From assembly GCF_022376445.1 (NCBI RefSeq), contig NW_025955031.1, forward strand, positions 124,001 through 188,000: a stretch of DNA of 64,000 bases, in the 5' to 3' direction. The stretch's first letter is position 1. Every line of letters starts with the position of its first letter. The position numbers and the translations under genes are program-made. The DNA comes from Fomitopsis serialis. Taxonomy: Eukaryota > Basidiomycota > Agaricomycetes > Polyporales > Fomitopsidaceae. Below are positions 1-11,166 of the stretch, piece by piece. The notes beneath the pieces are model-generated. The model was not told the origin of the DNA. It made no database searches and saw only the letters and a list, made by a program, of their open reading frames with translations.

Positions 1-355
1 TCGAGCCGTTTCAGCTGAAGAAAATTGGCAGACTCTTGATCTAACCCCACTGGACAGATCTCCGAGCCGAGTATAGTTATACATCATTGGCCGATATGCA
101 CGGCAAGTGGACTACCATCGAAGACTGACAACAGTCAGGATTTGAAACCCGGTGTTCAACGCTTCGATTGATCCTGGACATCTCGATGCATGACACCACC
201 GGTACATACTACGTATGCTATGAACCGAACATGGGAAGGCCCCGTATTAAATCGTCTTCACTGCAAGACGATGATGGACGCCGCGAGTATTCATAAAAGG
301 TCCAAGCGTATGTCGACAGCGAGATAGACTACCCACCGCGCTGAGTCCACCTAAT
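1..355. other. 5' flank, no gene seen
   Basis: No coding frame with recognisable content. The last part is presumably the promoter and leader of the zinc-finger gene that starts at 356; I see no clear TATA box. Confidence 0.4.
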
Positions 356-1139
356 ATGAACCCTTACTACAACTCTTCGCAACCCGGAGGCCAAGATGGC
401 CAGCACCGGCACTCGTTGTCCTCCACAACCGACATGTCCGCACATTACCAGCAGCCCCACGGGGCAGGCTACCCAGCTTCCGCATTGCCGCAACCCATCG
501 CCTATGCCCATCCATCCTCGCAGTACGCGGCGTACCCGCCGGCGACCACCAGCCACATGTCAGCCGCCCAGCCTGGCGATCCTCGAGGCGAATATGGCGG
601 TATGTTCGCTTGTTGCAGCCATTCATTTGGTGTTCCTCATTCTAACCTGTGCTCCAGGACAAGCGTTGCGGAATCTTCCGTTTACGAACGCCCACCATGC
701 CGGGATGCAACAGCCGCAATTGCAGGCGAACGCCGCATACGCAGGCATGGTGCCACCTGCCAGAGCCTCGTATCCTCCTCACTTCGCCGCAGCGAACGCC
801 CAGGCGGGATATCACCATGGCTCGGCGCATCATGCCCAGGCTGCCCATCACGACACTCGATACATCCCCACCCCTGCGCAGACGATGCAGACTTACCAGA
901 CGCAGCATCCCTCCCGCTCCGCGCTTACTCCACCGAAATCCTCCCCCTCCCCCGGCGTCGAGAGGTACGCATGCGACAAGTGCGACCGCACATTCTCTCG
1001 TCCGCACGATCGCAAGCGGCACTACGAGAGTCAGCATTTGCAGACGTCGCATAGCTGCCAATACTGCCGGAAGGAGTTCAGTCGCGCCGATTCGCTGAAG
1101 CGGCATCTCGACAATGGGTGCGACAAGATGCCCATGTGA
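356..1139 (+). CDS. C2H2 zinc-finger protein, two exons
   Basis: Model join(356..599, 658..1139), 241 aa. The 58-nt intron starts GTATGT at 600, has a CTAAC branch-like site near 642 and ends CCAG at 657; the phase-1 junction restores a Gly codon. The N-terminal three quarters are low complexity, rich in His, Gln, Ala, Pro and Tyr. The C-terminus carries two adjacent fingers at about residues 184-234. The first (CDKC, later H-x4-H) is canonical C2H2. The second (CQYC, then H and a terminal Cys) is C2HC-like. The chain ends six residues later. Tandem fingers behind a disordered region fit a sequence-specific nuclear DNA-binding factor, but no target can be deduced. Upstream frames offer no better start than ATG 356. 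The fold is clear; no orthologue name can be given. Confidence 0.85.
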
Positions 1140-3106
1140 ACCGGATGTCCGGCGACTTGACGGTTGGTATCTGCCCGTAGCATGTAGCCTATATCCTATT
1201 TTAGCGTAAACCCGACGTGTATTAGCTGTCTTGTATCTTGGAACACTCATTCCACGTCTGTATCACCGCGGCCGACCCCACTGTACTCCATCGCAACCGA
1301 ATAGATCTCCTAGGCCTCACGAGGCGCTTGCGATCCTATTGCCGATTAGAGTGAGCACCGGTGCATTGAAAGAGCGTTCCGTGTAGCTCGTTGCCGAGAT
1401 GTAGTCCCATCGAGGATAGTTGTACGTTGTGTCACCTTGTCAACAGGCCTGGCCGGACCCGTCGCTCGTCGCTGTCGTCTGAAGAATGTATTACTTCGCG
1501 CAGAGACTCGACACACATGGAGGCGGACTATGACAGGAATCTCCGCTGAGCATTCCTCCCCATGGATCAAGCATGGACGATCATGTCACGTCCATGGCTG
1601 CGGCTGGTCGTCCGAAATGAGTACGGTGAGAGTACGTGACCCGATAGAATCGCCGATGGACAGTGCCACCGGCAGACGCCATGCGTTCGTGCGGTTCAGT
1701 TGAAGAAGCAGGCCCGGGGAACAGTGGAGATATCTGCGGAAGGCAGTTGGATTTAGTAAGGACATCCAAGGCATGGCTTCACTTGCCCGACGGTGCAGTT
1801 CCCGTACAGCACACATGCCTCACGGATCCATCACAAATACCGCTCTGACAGACTTCGTGCACAGCTGTGGCCCACGAGAAATCCCTACGACAGGCTTCTT
1901 ATTCGCAATGGCCGGTTGATACATAGCAGAGAACGCCTCGAATCGGCGCCGGTCCCCATGGCCTGCGCTGATCACCGGTATGCCCAAAACAGACACGCTG
2001 AACGATGACGAACCCGAGCATCGAGCAGAAAGGTGAGAGCTCGCCCAGAAGAGAGCAGTCCGTGCACGTACCGACAACGCTCCCGCAGCTTCCTAGCACT
2101 CGATGGGCGCATACTTACTTAGAACGATTCTGTTCCGGGCTTGTCTACGGGCGTCAGTGCTGCCGCGGCACGTCCGTGCAAATCGCGATATATAGCCAAT
2201 CCTGTAGGTCTCCCAGTTATCGGCCAGCCAGTCGGACTGACCGCCATGGTTCAACCAGACTGAACGTTTTCCGAGGAAGCGAATGTGGGGAGCGCGTGCG
2301 GTATGGGTAGTCAATTGAGCGGGATACAAGCTGCATCATAGTAACCTTCTCTTGCAGCCATCGCGCGGAGAAGTCACCATAGCCCGCAAGCAGCTTTCCT
2401 TTGGGGTACCGGCGCTTCCGTGTAGCGTCTCAGTGTCGCATTCCATCGAGTAACCAGATAGCTAGCAGATGATGATCAAGAAGACGACGCCTGTGAAATT
2501 GCTGAAGCAGAGTGTTGACGTTCCCATGAGGCGAGTGAAACGGACATCAGAGACGTCCAACGCTTACCATAATGAACGATCTGCCGCTACCTCAGCACTC
2601 TGCCATGTAAGAGCACATGATGGGCAGTACAGTGCCGGTCCCGACTACAGAGCATATTCCCGCGAACGACACGTCATGTCCAAGGTAGCGCAGAAAGCCG
2701 TTACGTATGCTGAGGCAGCCTGAGGAGGAAACTGCGAGCTTCCATCCTCGATGTCCCGCGGCATACGTCGGTACTCCCTGCTTGAAAAAGCCGTTCCACA
2801 TGGAGTAGTTGAACGGTCCCCCAGTGACATCAACTGCGTTGAGTACTTGCGCCCTGCTCGCCTCCCGCTGCCAAATCTTGCACGAGGACGGCGTAAGCTG
2901 GTCACGAAGATCAGCTCAAAGTGGCCTGGAGGATCCGCTTGCGATGCCGTGGATCTCGGACGCTCTGATCTGAGTCGTCTAGAACCTGCCTGCATCCGCA
3001 TTTCACAAACAACTCAATTGCACGAGTCTATGGATAGAGCAAACGTACTTAGTGATGCCCTGTACATGCGAGGAATGCCCACGTCGAGCTAAGCAAGTGG
3101 GGTGCC
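1140..3106. other. Gene-poor interval
   Basis: Only short overlapping frames with no family resemblance and no pair of frames joined by convincing splice sites. It would hold the 3' end of the zinc-finger transcript and the 3' end of the CWC24 transcript from the other strand. Confidence 0.5.
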
Positions 3107-4195
3107 TTAACTGTCCTCTTCATCTCCGCCGTCTTGGTCGCTTCCCTGCAGCCCCTCGATTTCGACGTCGGCCGTATTGCTGTCGCCCCCTTCCTCGGCC
3201 TCATCGTCCCCGCGTTTCTTCCGCATTTTCTCGATGACTTTGTCGGCGCGGTTAAAGATGCCGGCCGTGGGTGCACCGCACGCCGCGCATTTCGGTGTCT
3301 TCGCGAAGCGTTTGATCGCGCAGGGCGAACAGAAATAGTGCCCGCAGCGCGTCACTACCGGATCGGTGTAAGGCTTCCGGCAGACGAGGCACGCGAAGGG
3401 GATGTCCTCGTCGTCCGAGTCACTGTCCGAGACGTCCTCGACCTGTCGTTTCGGGTCAGCAGCTAGCTTATCGAGCTGCCAGCCGGCAAGATCTGTGATG
3501 CAGTGTCAATTATGCGTGCACGGGCCTAAGAATTGAGCACTCACATGTTCCGCGGTCGTGCAAGAACTTGCACGTATCACCGTAGCCACAGTAGCCCGTC
3601 TCTACACGAATAAGCGTTAGACACTGCACCCACTCACAGACAGGGCAGACGAACCTTTGTAGTCCTTGCACACATCCGGCTGGTAGTCGACGATCGTCAC
3701 CGTGCGGATCGTGCTCCCCGACGCTCTCTGCGGGCCCACGCGCATCGCTTTCGGAACCTCCTTGTTCTTCTTGACGTGGCTCGCGTACGCCTTCTGGCCT
3801 CTGTACAACCCGTCGTCGGGCACGTCTTCCTCCTCATCGCCCTCCTCTTTTCGCTGCCGCTTCGCAAGCATCTCCGCAGCTTCGTCGCCCTGGATGATCT
3901 CCAGCGCGGCGTTCATGTGCGAGCCGGCGGTCGTCCATTTCACGTCGGGGCCCTCCTTCTCGGGCGCGTCGTCGCTGTACTCGTCCTCCTGCCGTTGTGA
4001 TGCGGTGCGCTTTGTCCCGGCGCTGAGAAGGTTTGCAGTCGCTTTCCGCGAGGGGAGTACAACTTCCGACTTGGAGGACGACGGTACAGGCACGGTCATT
4101 GCGGTCGCTGGAGGCGAGGCAGACCGCTTGCGCGTAGTTGTTGGGCGACCCTTCTTCTTGAAGAACGGCACGGTAACTTGTGGTGTTGACGACAT
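3107..4195 (-). CDS. CWC24: Pre-mRNA splicing factor Cwc24 (RNF113-like, CCCH + RING)
   Basis: Model complement(join(3107..3492, 3545..3601, 3655..4195)), 327 aa. The N-terminus (MSSTPQVTVPFFKKKGRP) is basic and Ser-rich. An acidic linker follows, then the conserved lead-in DYQPDVCKDYK. A CCCH finger at about residues 176-199 has spacing C-x8-C-x5-C-x3-H and is split by intron 1 (3654-3602). The conserved stretch around LAGWQLDKL follows intron 2 (3544-3493). A C3HC4 RING finger at about residues 230-275 starts CLVC, contains CGHYFC and ends CAAC. The tail is acidic. This order is diagnostic of yeast Cwc24 and human RNF113A, spliceosome-associated proteins that act around the first catalytic step. 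All key Cys/His are present and both introns are canonical, so the gene looks intact. Confidence 0.95.
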
Positions 4196-6460
4196 GGTGT
4201 TCAGCGCAGACGTCTAAGTTCCTGGCCGTAGGTAATATGGAAACTAGCAGTGATGAGTATAAGCAATGCGCCGACTCGGTGGTTGGCCGGAAGCGCTGAG
4301 CTTGGTGTTCAATATGATGACCAAGAAAGGCAGGCTGAGTAAGCTGAGTACGTTGTGAATCGGTGGCGGTTGCCACTCTCGTTGAACAACCAACCTTCGG
4401 ACCTCAAGTGACTCTAGCCTCTGCATGCCCGCGCGACGCACATCTTAATTCACCGCTTGCTCATTGCTTCGAACCTACAAGATCCAGACCGCTGCATGCT
4501 ACTCGTATTTGCTTTTCGATGCCACGGCGTCACCACACGCGCACCCGGAACTCCCATGAATGCTCGTTCTCAGCGCAGAAGCCAAGTAGCATCGAGATTC
4601 CTATGGTCGATCGTCTGCTTCTGCGACTCTAGAGTCCCAGGAGCTCCATTCAGTTGCTGCGGTCTAGGTCCTGCTCACGCCAGATTTTCAGAACAGCAGC
4701 ATGGGAGATGGAGTGGACATCCGCCGGAGGGCCCTAGATGGCATCTAGAAGAGGACACTGCGAGGAATTGGTAGTCGCATGGCTTACCTATGGCATCTGA
4801 GCCTCAATCCTCACACAGGTGAAGCAGCGCATGGCTCTGGCCCCTCGTCGCCGACTCAGCCGCACTGACACTGGACATGGACATCAGGTTCTGTGGCCCT
4901 CACATCCCCAGCCTCGACCGCTCGGTGAGTAGTCGCACTCCGAATCCAGGCTTCAACAGCACGTTCTGTCATGCACACCCACGACGATCCCTGCTGTGAG
5001 CGGCCGCAATCGGGGCAGCATCGGGACCACGGAGATACTGCAGCGATACTCGCAGATTCTCTGTCCCGTCCTATCACCTATCTAGATATCTCACAAATGC
5101 TCACTCGTGACGCGCACAGGTTGGACCACGCAAGCCTTCTCCTTGTCGCTTGCCAACTTGCCGCCGAGGTGTCCCGGTCGGAGGGCCCCGCTCAGGTCGG
5201 TGAGTCACATTCTTCACCGCCGTCGATGACACGCGTCCTCATGGAACCAATGAGCGGCTGGTCGACGCCGGTCTTTTATCTTCTCGTGAGCATAGACGCT
5301 GCATTGTCCTGACTGGCGGTACGTTTCACACCGTCTTTTGCTCGCTGCCGCATCCGTTGAGTTGCGTCAAAAGGCAGCGAGATGCTCTCACTCTGCCTAC
5401 CCTTGACGAATCTGTTGCAGTACAAACCGCGGCTGGATGACAGGCTTCTCTGCGGTCGACTGCAGAGATAAGCATTCTCTTCAATTGGAACTGCTTCTTC
5501 AGTTATCTCTCGCCGATCATGTGAACGAATTTGTGCCTTCGAGGGGTCCCGTGGATCATACCATGGTAACGTCTTTACTCCTACAGGCCACCCGATGAGA
5601 GTACTCTACTCCAATTCAGTTTGGCTAACGTGTCTTCCAACCAATGCAGATTGGGAAGTTGAGCTATCAGCTCTGTCGATTGGACGTCTTCAAGTAGACT
5701 TGTCGCATCCGCAAGCCATCCGAGAGGTCCAGGCCCCGATCCGCGATCCAGTTGTAGTGGTCTCGTCCCCCGCTGAAGGGAGTCGCACCTCGCCACCGCA
5801 CTCCGTTGTAGCATGGTACTTTGGTTTCTTCACCACCGTGGACGATGTTCCGTAGAGAGTCAGACTTTCGTGCGCGTTGCTCGACTCTTAATGCTCTCCC
5901 AAGCTTCAAAGCTTCATTCACCACCCATTCGGGTGATCTCGCGACGCAGCCGGTTATACTTAACTGAGCCGGGTCCATTGGATCCCGACACACGCCACAC
6001 TTGGCAGGTCGGTCGGACGCGGGTATCGCAAGTTATCGATCTTTCCTTTTCCGATCGAGCGAATCCAACTGGACTCGTACACTTTTTCCTCCCGACACTT
6101 GTCTTTGTATCAAACTAGCCGTATCTTCGTCAGTTCATATATTTCTTGGAGCATCGATTTTGTCGAAAGCGAAGGGTACGCACCGTCTCGGCGCATCGCC
6201 ATCAGATGGGGCCTTCAGGGGTTCGGGGATCCTGGGCGTCTGTAGCGGCCGGTCCGATCTTAGTCACCCATTCGCGAGCCCTCCATTTGCCCCACGGCCG
6301 CAACTAATTATCCTTCAAATCGCCACGACTTTGCTCTTCCTTCCATCTACTCCTCCTACCCGCGAACGCCCCCGCCTGCCTCGGGGGTGGACCTACACGT
6401 CGTCGACGCAGAGACATCGACCCAGGCTTCATAGCCTGAGATTCGACACCGCAAGAAGCA
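4196..6460. other. Intergenic region between CWC24 and bZIP starts
   Basis: The two flanking genes point away from each other, so both promoters lie here. Open frames at 4363-5312 and 5581-6118 have no family resemblance and no consistent splicing. From about 6240 the sequence becomes pyrimidine-rich, as expected of the bZIP leader. Confidence 0.45.
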
Positions 6461-7504
6461 ATGGCGCCATCACACTTGCAGGGACTGAATATCGTCCAGC
6501 CCTCGCCGCCAGCAACACCATACCTGTCCGACGCAGATCTCCTCTCGCTCCCCATACCCGATCTGAACGCGCAGCTCGAGCTATGGACGAACCTTAACTT
6601 CCAGTCCGATGAACCTCTCGTCCCCATCGAGAGGGCGAAAAATGCGGAGTTATCGAAGGGCAAGCACGTCGCGGACGATTACGATCACTACAACGATCAG
6701 GACGACGAGGGGCGGTCGAGGGGCGGGATCGCGGAGACGACCGCCCACGAGAACGTTGTCACCCCGACCGTGCTGCCTCCCACCGGTGTCGCCCACAACG
6801 GACATGCCAACCCGCCGGGCGGCGTCCCGGCTGGGACGCAGATGCCGATGGACATCTCGAGCATCCTCGCGAGCTTCGGCATCGACCCGTTCATGGCCCC
6901 TGTCATGCAGCAGCCAGCAAACCAAGCGGCGAACGCCAACTCCATCGCGCACCTGCTCGCGATGCAAGCGACCAGCTTCCTCCCTCCACAGCTGAACCCT
7001 CAGGCTTCCGTGCCCGCCGTCCAGCCTGCGCAGCCCGCTCCTGCGCAGCCCGCCCAGCAGCCCCAGACGCAGCAGCAGCAGCAGCGACAGCAGTCCCAGA
7101 CCCCTGCTCCTGCTCCGAAGCGTCCTCGCACTGCTCGTATGTCCGTCTCGTCGGCCGATACACCTGTACCGGAGAGTCCGGAGTCGGACGACAAGACGTC
7201 GATGACTCCTACGGAGGACAAGCGACGTCGCAACACTGCGGCGTCTGCCCGGTTCAGGTTGAAGAAGAAGGAGCGCGAGGCGGCGCTGGAGCGGAAGGCC
7301 AAGGAGCTCGAGGTGCGCGTGGGGGAGCTGGAGAAGGAGTGCGAGGCGCTCCGCAGAGAGAACGGGTGGTTGAAGGGCCTGGTGGTGGGCGTGACGGGCG
7401 CGGGCGCCGTGCAGCAGCCGCAAGGGACTGGCGTCGTAGGCGCGAAGAGGTCTAGAGAAGAGAGCGAAGCTCTAGCGCAGGATCAAAGTGTATCGAGTGT
7501 CTAA
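6461..7504 (+). CDS. bZIP transcription factor, Cys-3/ATF4-type
   Basis: Single-exon gene, 347 aa, ATG at 6461 with purine at -3. The first 180 residues are acidic and Pro/Gly/Ala-rich, plausibly activating. A Gln/Pro/Ala tract follows at about 185-220, including a CAG-repeat stretch near 7068. Basic residues and SP/TP sites follow. The basic region at about 250-270 carries the signature NTAASARFR, typical of fungal Cys-3/MetR and animal ATF4 relatives. It runs into a leucine zipper at about 270-305 (heptads around KELEVRV, ELEKECEAL, ENGWLKGLV). Relatives of this type dimerise and regulate sulphur or amino-acid metabolism; that role here is inference from the basic-region signature only. The C-terminal 40 residues are unstructured. 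Confidence 0.9.
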   Translation: MAPSHLQGLNIVQPSPPATPYLSDADLLSLPIPDLNAQLELWTNLNFQSDEPLVPIERAKNAELSKGKHVADDYDHYNDQDDEGRSRGGIAETTAHENVVTPTVLPPTGVAHNGHANPPGGVPAGTQMPMDISSILASFGIDPFMAPVMQQPANQAANANSIAHLLAMQATSFLPPQLNPQASVPAVQPAQPAPAQPAQQPQTQQQQQRQQSQTPAPAPKRPRTARMSVSSADTPVPESPESDDKTSMTPTEDKRRRNTAASARFRLKKKEREAALERKAKELEVRVGELEKECEALRRENGWLKGLVVGVTGAGAVQQPQGTGVVGAKRSREESEALAQDQSVSSV

Positions 7505-8320
7505 GAGGGTATATTGTCAGTCAGTAACGTGTGCCATTTCGCGTGTTTATTACCTTTCTCATTCTACTTGCCTGGTTTTCAGAACGTTTTGTAACCGGTT
7601 CCGTCGTTGCCGCGAGCTTGTGTATACAAGATATGTTGCGTATGTGTATGGTCCGTATCAAGTTCATGCCGGCATCTCTCCCAGCCCTGTATCCCATAGT
7701 CGAGTAGTCCAATCCCAAATGTTCGACCACATGGATCCGTGTGTATGAGCGTTCAAGATTTTTCCGGTGTGACGGCAGGCGTGTGTTTGAGGCAAGGAAG
7801 AGGTCAGTGGTAGACAGGATACAAACACCGACTCACTCGCGAGCATGACAATCCTCGTAGGTGCCGTCTGCAGGTTCTTGAGCTGGTCTTGGGCGCGATG
7901 TTGCCCGATGCTGGCCGATCGCCGCGGAGTCCTTGACTCGGAGAGGCCGTTAAGACCGCGTGTGGGCCTTGGAGGCCGTCGATATCGATAGAGCAGATAT
8001 CGACCCAGCGAACGAATTGATGGCCCAACTCATGCGGCCGTCGACGTCTAGGCGGCGTCTCTAGCTGTAGCTAGACCCAAGCAAGGCGGAAGTGAAGCAG
8101 CATCGCTCTTCAGACATTGTGTGTTTACATACCCCGATGTACGTACAACTGTGGTGCGTGCGATCGAAGCTTCCAAGAACAGTCTGCGTCAAGACTGGCC
8201 ATGACCGCACGAGGGCTACTGACTGCAAAAACAGATCTCGTGCCTACTACTTCCACTGGACCCTTTGCCGTTTACGTGGCATTGATAGATGGTCGAAGTA
8301 CTCACTGACACTACATACTA
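7505..8320. other. Intergenic
   Basis: 3' flank of the bZIP gene. No supported gene; only short unrelated frames. Confidence 0.45.
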
Positions 8321-8890
8321 TTATCTAGGCATTCGTCTCGCCAATGTGATGAGTTGTGTAACGGCTGTTTTGTGTTGACTTAGGAACTCGCATCCGATTG
8401 CAACGTTTGCGGGCCGCCTCGCAATAGCCGTCACTCGCACGACAGCACGAGAGAGGCTGTGTATACTGCTGAGGTTTATAACATACCTCGTCGCGAGACC
8501 CTGCAACCGTGCCATCAGTGGACGAATCATCTGAGTTGAGAATGACTTGTCTTGAGAATGACTTGTCGGCGTGAGTACGAGTTGCACCCGCGCCCAGTCG
8601 CGCAGATCCTCCAGCGGAGTAAACTCAATCGGGTCATACTGCTGGCCTGGCCATGAGTGTCCGTCAGAACGGTGCATGCGAACCGATCCCCGAGTCTGCG
8701 CAAGCGTTGGGGAGTAGTGAGAATATTGGGCTATTCTGCCATGCAGGACTCGAACATAAATACATGACAATACATACGATTGTGCCCCGATACTTGCCCA
8801 GTTTGCTGCATTATTACTTACCTGGATTCGACGTTCGGACAAAGGAGTCGAGGATCTAATCGACTCCACAATAGTAGGCCAATCACTCAT
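8321..8890 (-). CDS. Weak candidate: small hypothetical protein, four exons
   Basis: The frame is open over 189 codons. It also contains consistent splice signals giving complement(join(8321..8417, 8487..8530, 8588..8695, 8822..8890)), 105 aa. Donors are GTAAGT, GTGCAA and GTATGT; acceptors are CGCAG, CTCAG and CGAG. The total is divisible by three, but because the frame is open throughout, the splice fit could be chance. The start MSDWPTIVES and the segment around DPIEFTPLEDLRDWAR look protein-like; no family is recognised. A 14-16 bp unit around GAGAATGACTTGTC is duplicated in tandem near 8536-8566, inside the proposed intron 2. Function unknown; the gene may be a remnant. Confidence 0.25.
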   Translation of the reverse strand: MSDWPTIVESIRSSTPLSERRIQVSNNAANWASIGAQSYVLSCIYVRVLHGRIAQYSHYSPTLAQTRGSVRMHRSDGHSWPGQQYDPIEFTPLEDLRDWARVQLVLTPTSHSQDKSFSTQMIRPLMARLQGLATRYVINLSSIHSLSRAVVRVTAIARRPANVAIGCEFLSQHKTAVTQLITLARRMPR

Positions 8891-9714
8891 TTTACGTCAA
8901 CTTGGTCCCCGGAATTTTGAAGGCCGGCCGTACCTCATAAGGATCATACAAATATGAGATTCAGATTAGCATAAAGAACCATGGCGATCATAGCGATGCG
9001 GTCTCAGTTCACTATGTGGTGGCAAATTCGCGGGATCGTTACGAACTGCGTCTGGCCAACGTGCCGTGAGCACGGCGAATCGATTACTTACCTATCGCTG
9101 CAACATCAGACAAGTTTTGAGCATGATTGGACAAGATTTCCAAGAAGCAAGCTCAGCTTCGGGAAGTAGGTGGCCTGTAAATTTCGGTGTCAGGGTTTTG
9201 CGTAGTGGAGAGGCAGAGAGCCGAGCCCAGCGAGCCTGATCAGGTCGTAGTGGGCGCCTGCAGAAACAGTACTTGAAGATCACGCACGTGTAGCAAAGGG
9301 AGGGCCGATGCATGCAGCAAAATACATACAGACGGACTAGGAGCATTTGCCGTTGAGGATGTTCTCTTCAAATTCCAGCAATTGTCGAGAATCGACTCGG
9401 GAGTATGTATGTAAGTATAATAGCTCAAGTATAGCTGGGCAATAAGTCGTCCGATTTGGCGGGAGCGGGTGTGATCACGTGATCTGCTACTGACACCAGC
9501 AGTAGTCAAGCAGTGCAACGGACCTAGTGGACACCTTACTGCCAGCATTCTTTCGCGTTACAATTGTGTTCTCGCTCAACTGCCATATGGTGTGTGAGGA
9601 ATCGTGTTTCTGCTGGAGACGTTATTGACAGGAAGACAGTGCTGAACACGGACCCATGCCTCTTGAGAGTGGTGTTGTGACCGGTCATGACGCACTCGCA
9701 ACCATAGCGAATCC
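8891..9714. other. Intergenic
   Basis: No recognisable coding content. An upstream exon of the LysM gene could lie here but none was found. Confidence 0.4.
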
Positions 9715-11166
9715 TTGGAAGAGTCGTCTTTCAGCTCGGCGGTGAGGTCGAAGGAGACGCGCCCTACAGTGAGGCGGCGCGTGTCAGACGGCGCTGCACG
9801 GAGAAGTAGGAACGACCACGAGCCACACCGTGTTGCGCATTCGCGAGTCCGCACATTGGATGGCGACGTGACCAGGCCTACAAGCTCCCATCCTCTCGCA
9901 TCACCAAGTAGTAGCAGAGCGGTCAAAGACTTTGTCGCTGGCCTCCTGTCCGCTCATGACACCCGTCCACACATGAAACGCGTCCTCAGCGACACGGAGG
10001 CTCCGTCAAACAGCGGGAATGGGTCTTCGGACGCAATTGACGACCAGGCAATAGAGCCGAAGACTAGAGAGGAGGAGGTGGTGGTAATTCTACATGAGGT
10101 GCGCCCAGTTCGCATTCTGTAGACGAGTGACTAAAGCACCGCGGCTTGCAGGTCACGTCGAACGATTCTCTTCCTGGTGTTGCCCTCAAATACGGCGTAT
10201 CGCTTCCCGACCTTCGTCGGTGGAATCAACTCTGGCCATCAGATCCAGTACATCTACGCAAAGTGCTCTACATTCCCCTAGACAAAGCACGACACGTGAA
10301 ACACTTCCACACTACACTAATAGAGGTAGACGGTGGTGCTGATGCTCCCAGCCCAGCCTCTTTACTGGCTGAGAACATCGTGGGGACAGCGAATCATAAT
10401 GTCGTTGACCAGGATGATCACGGGAGCCGCCCTTAACCGTCGTCCGCATCCCGGTGTCGCAGATGTCATTCTTCCCTCCCCCGTCTACTCCGCTGTCTTC
10501 GAGAAGTATCTCAGAGTAGCGGAGGCTCCGACGATCTCACAATACTCTGGCTCCCAGCCGCAGCGACCGACGCTTCCTCCTTTCGTGGACTCTCCGACCG
10601 GTAGTACAGCTTTCCCTTCGCCATCCAGCGCACCTCACACATCTCTTGGTTTTTCCTTCGGCGGCCGGCCTCAGGGCCGAAGTCTCGGTGCCCTATTTGC
10701 TACGGCAAGGAGTACTCTCACCGAACGATTATCTCTCGACTCAAGCGGGACGACGTCAACGCAGAGCGACGACCACGATTGGGGACACGAGTTGGAGGAT
10801 GTCAGGGTGGCATCCCTTGGAGAAGGTCGTCCGCATGAGGACGATCTACATGGCCGGTACGAGACGTTTACGCGCGACCGGGGTCGCCGCATTCTCTTGG
10901 ACTCCGTTGCCAAGCACGAAGCGCTTGAGCTGGACCCCTTGCTTACTCGCGCATCCGTTTCGGGAGCCCTGGGGCGTAGTTCAGAGGACCTCAAGATGCG
11001 TCCCTCTGCACTGGTCGGTGCCGCTGGAGCGCATGACAAAGCCACTCGATACGACATTCCTGACCATATCTTGGCATCGCCCTCCGTGCGGACAGCACAA
11101 CCAGAGCCGTCTCCCGTCATGCAGCTCCCGCCTATACGGTGGAAAAGCCGGCCATCAGGAGGATAA
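9715..11166 (+). pseudogene. LysM-domain protein gene, apparently disrupted
   Basis: Exon 1 frame (to 10098) is Ser/Arg-rich and ends in the acidic lead-in EEEVVVILHE. A canonical 53-nt intron (10099-10151, TGACTAA branch) joins it in phase to a clear LysM domain at 10152-10290, with conserved features ALKYGVSLPDLRR, NQLW and VLYIP. This is the intracellular basidiomycete LysM type: I see no signal peptide. After the domain the frame stops at 10434. The family-typical segment around VRIPVSQMSFFPPP lies in a second frame (about 10421-10510) and stops at 10517. The remaining conserved tail (ARSTLTERLSLDS, later QPEPSPVMQLPPIR) lies in a third frame up to 11166. No ordinary introns link these frames, and exon 1 has no in-frame ATG upstream. 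At least two frameshifts are inferred. Confidence 0.6.

Noticed and set aside
6650..7423. 257-codon minus-strand open frame opposite the bZIP gene
   Set aside because: Composition is the antisense shadow of a GC-rich coding exon (Leu/Arg-rich); the plus strand carries the clear bZIP domain.
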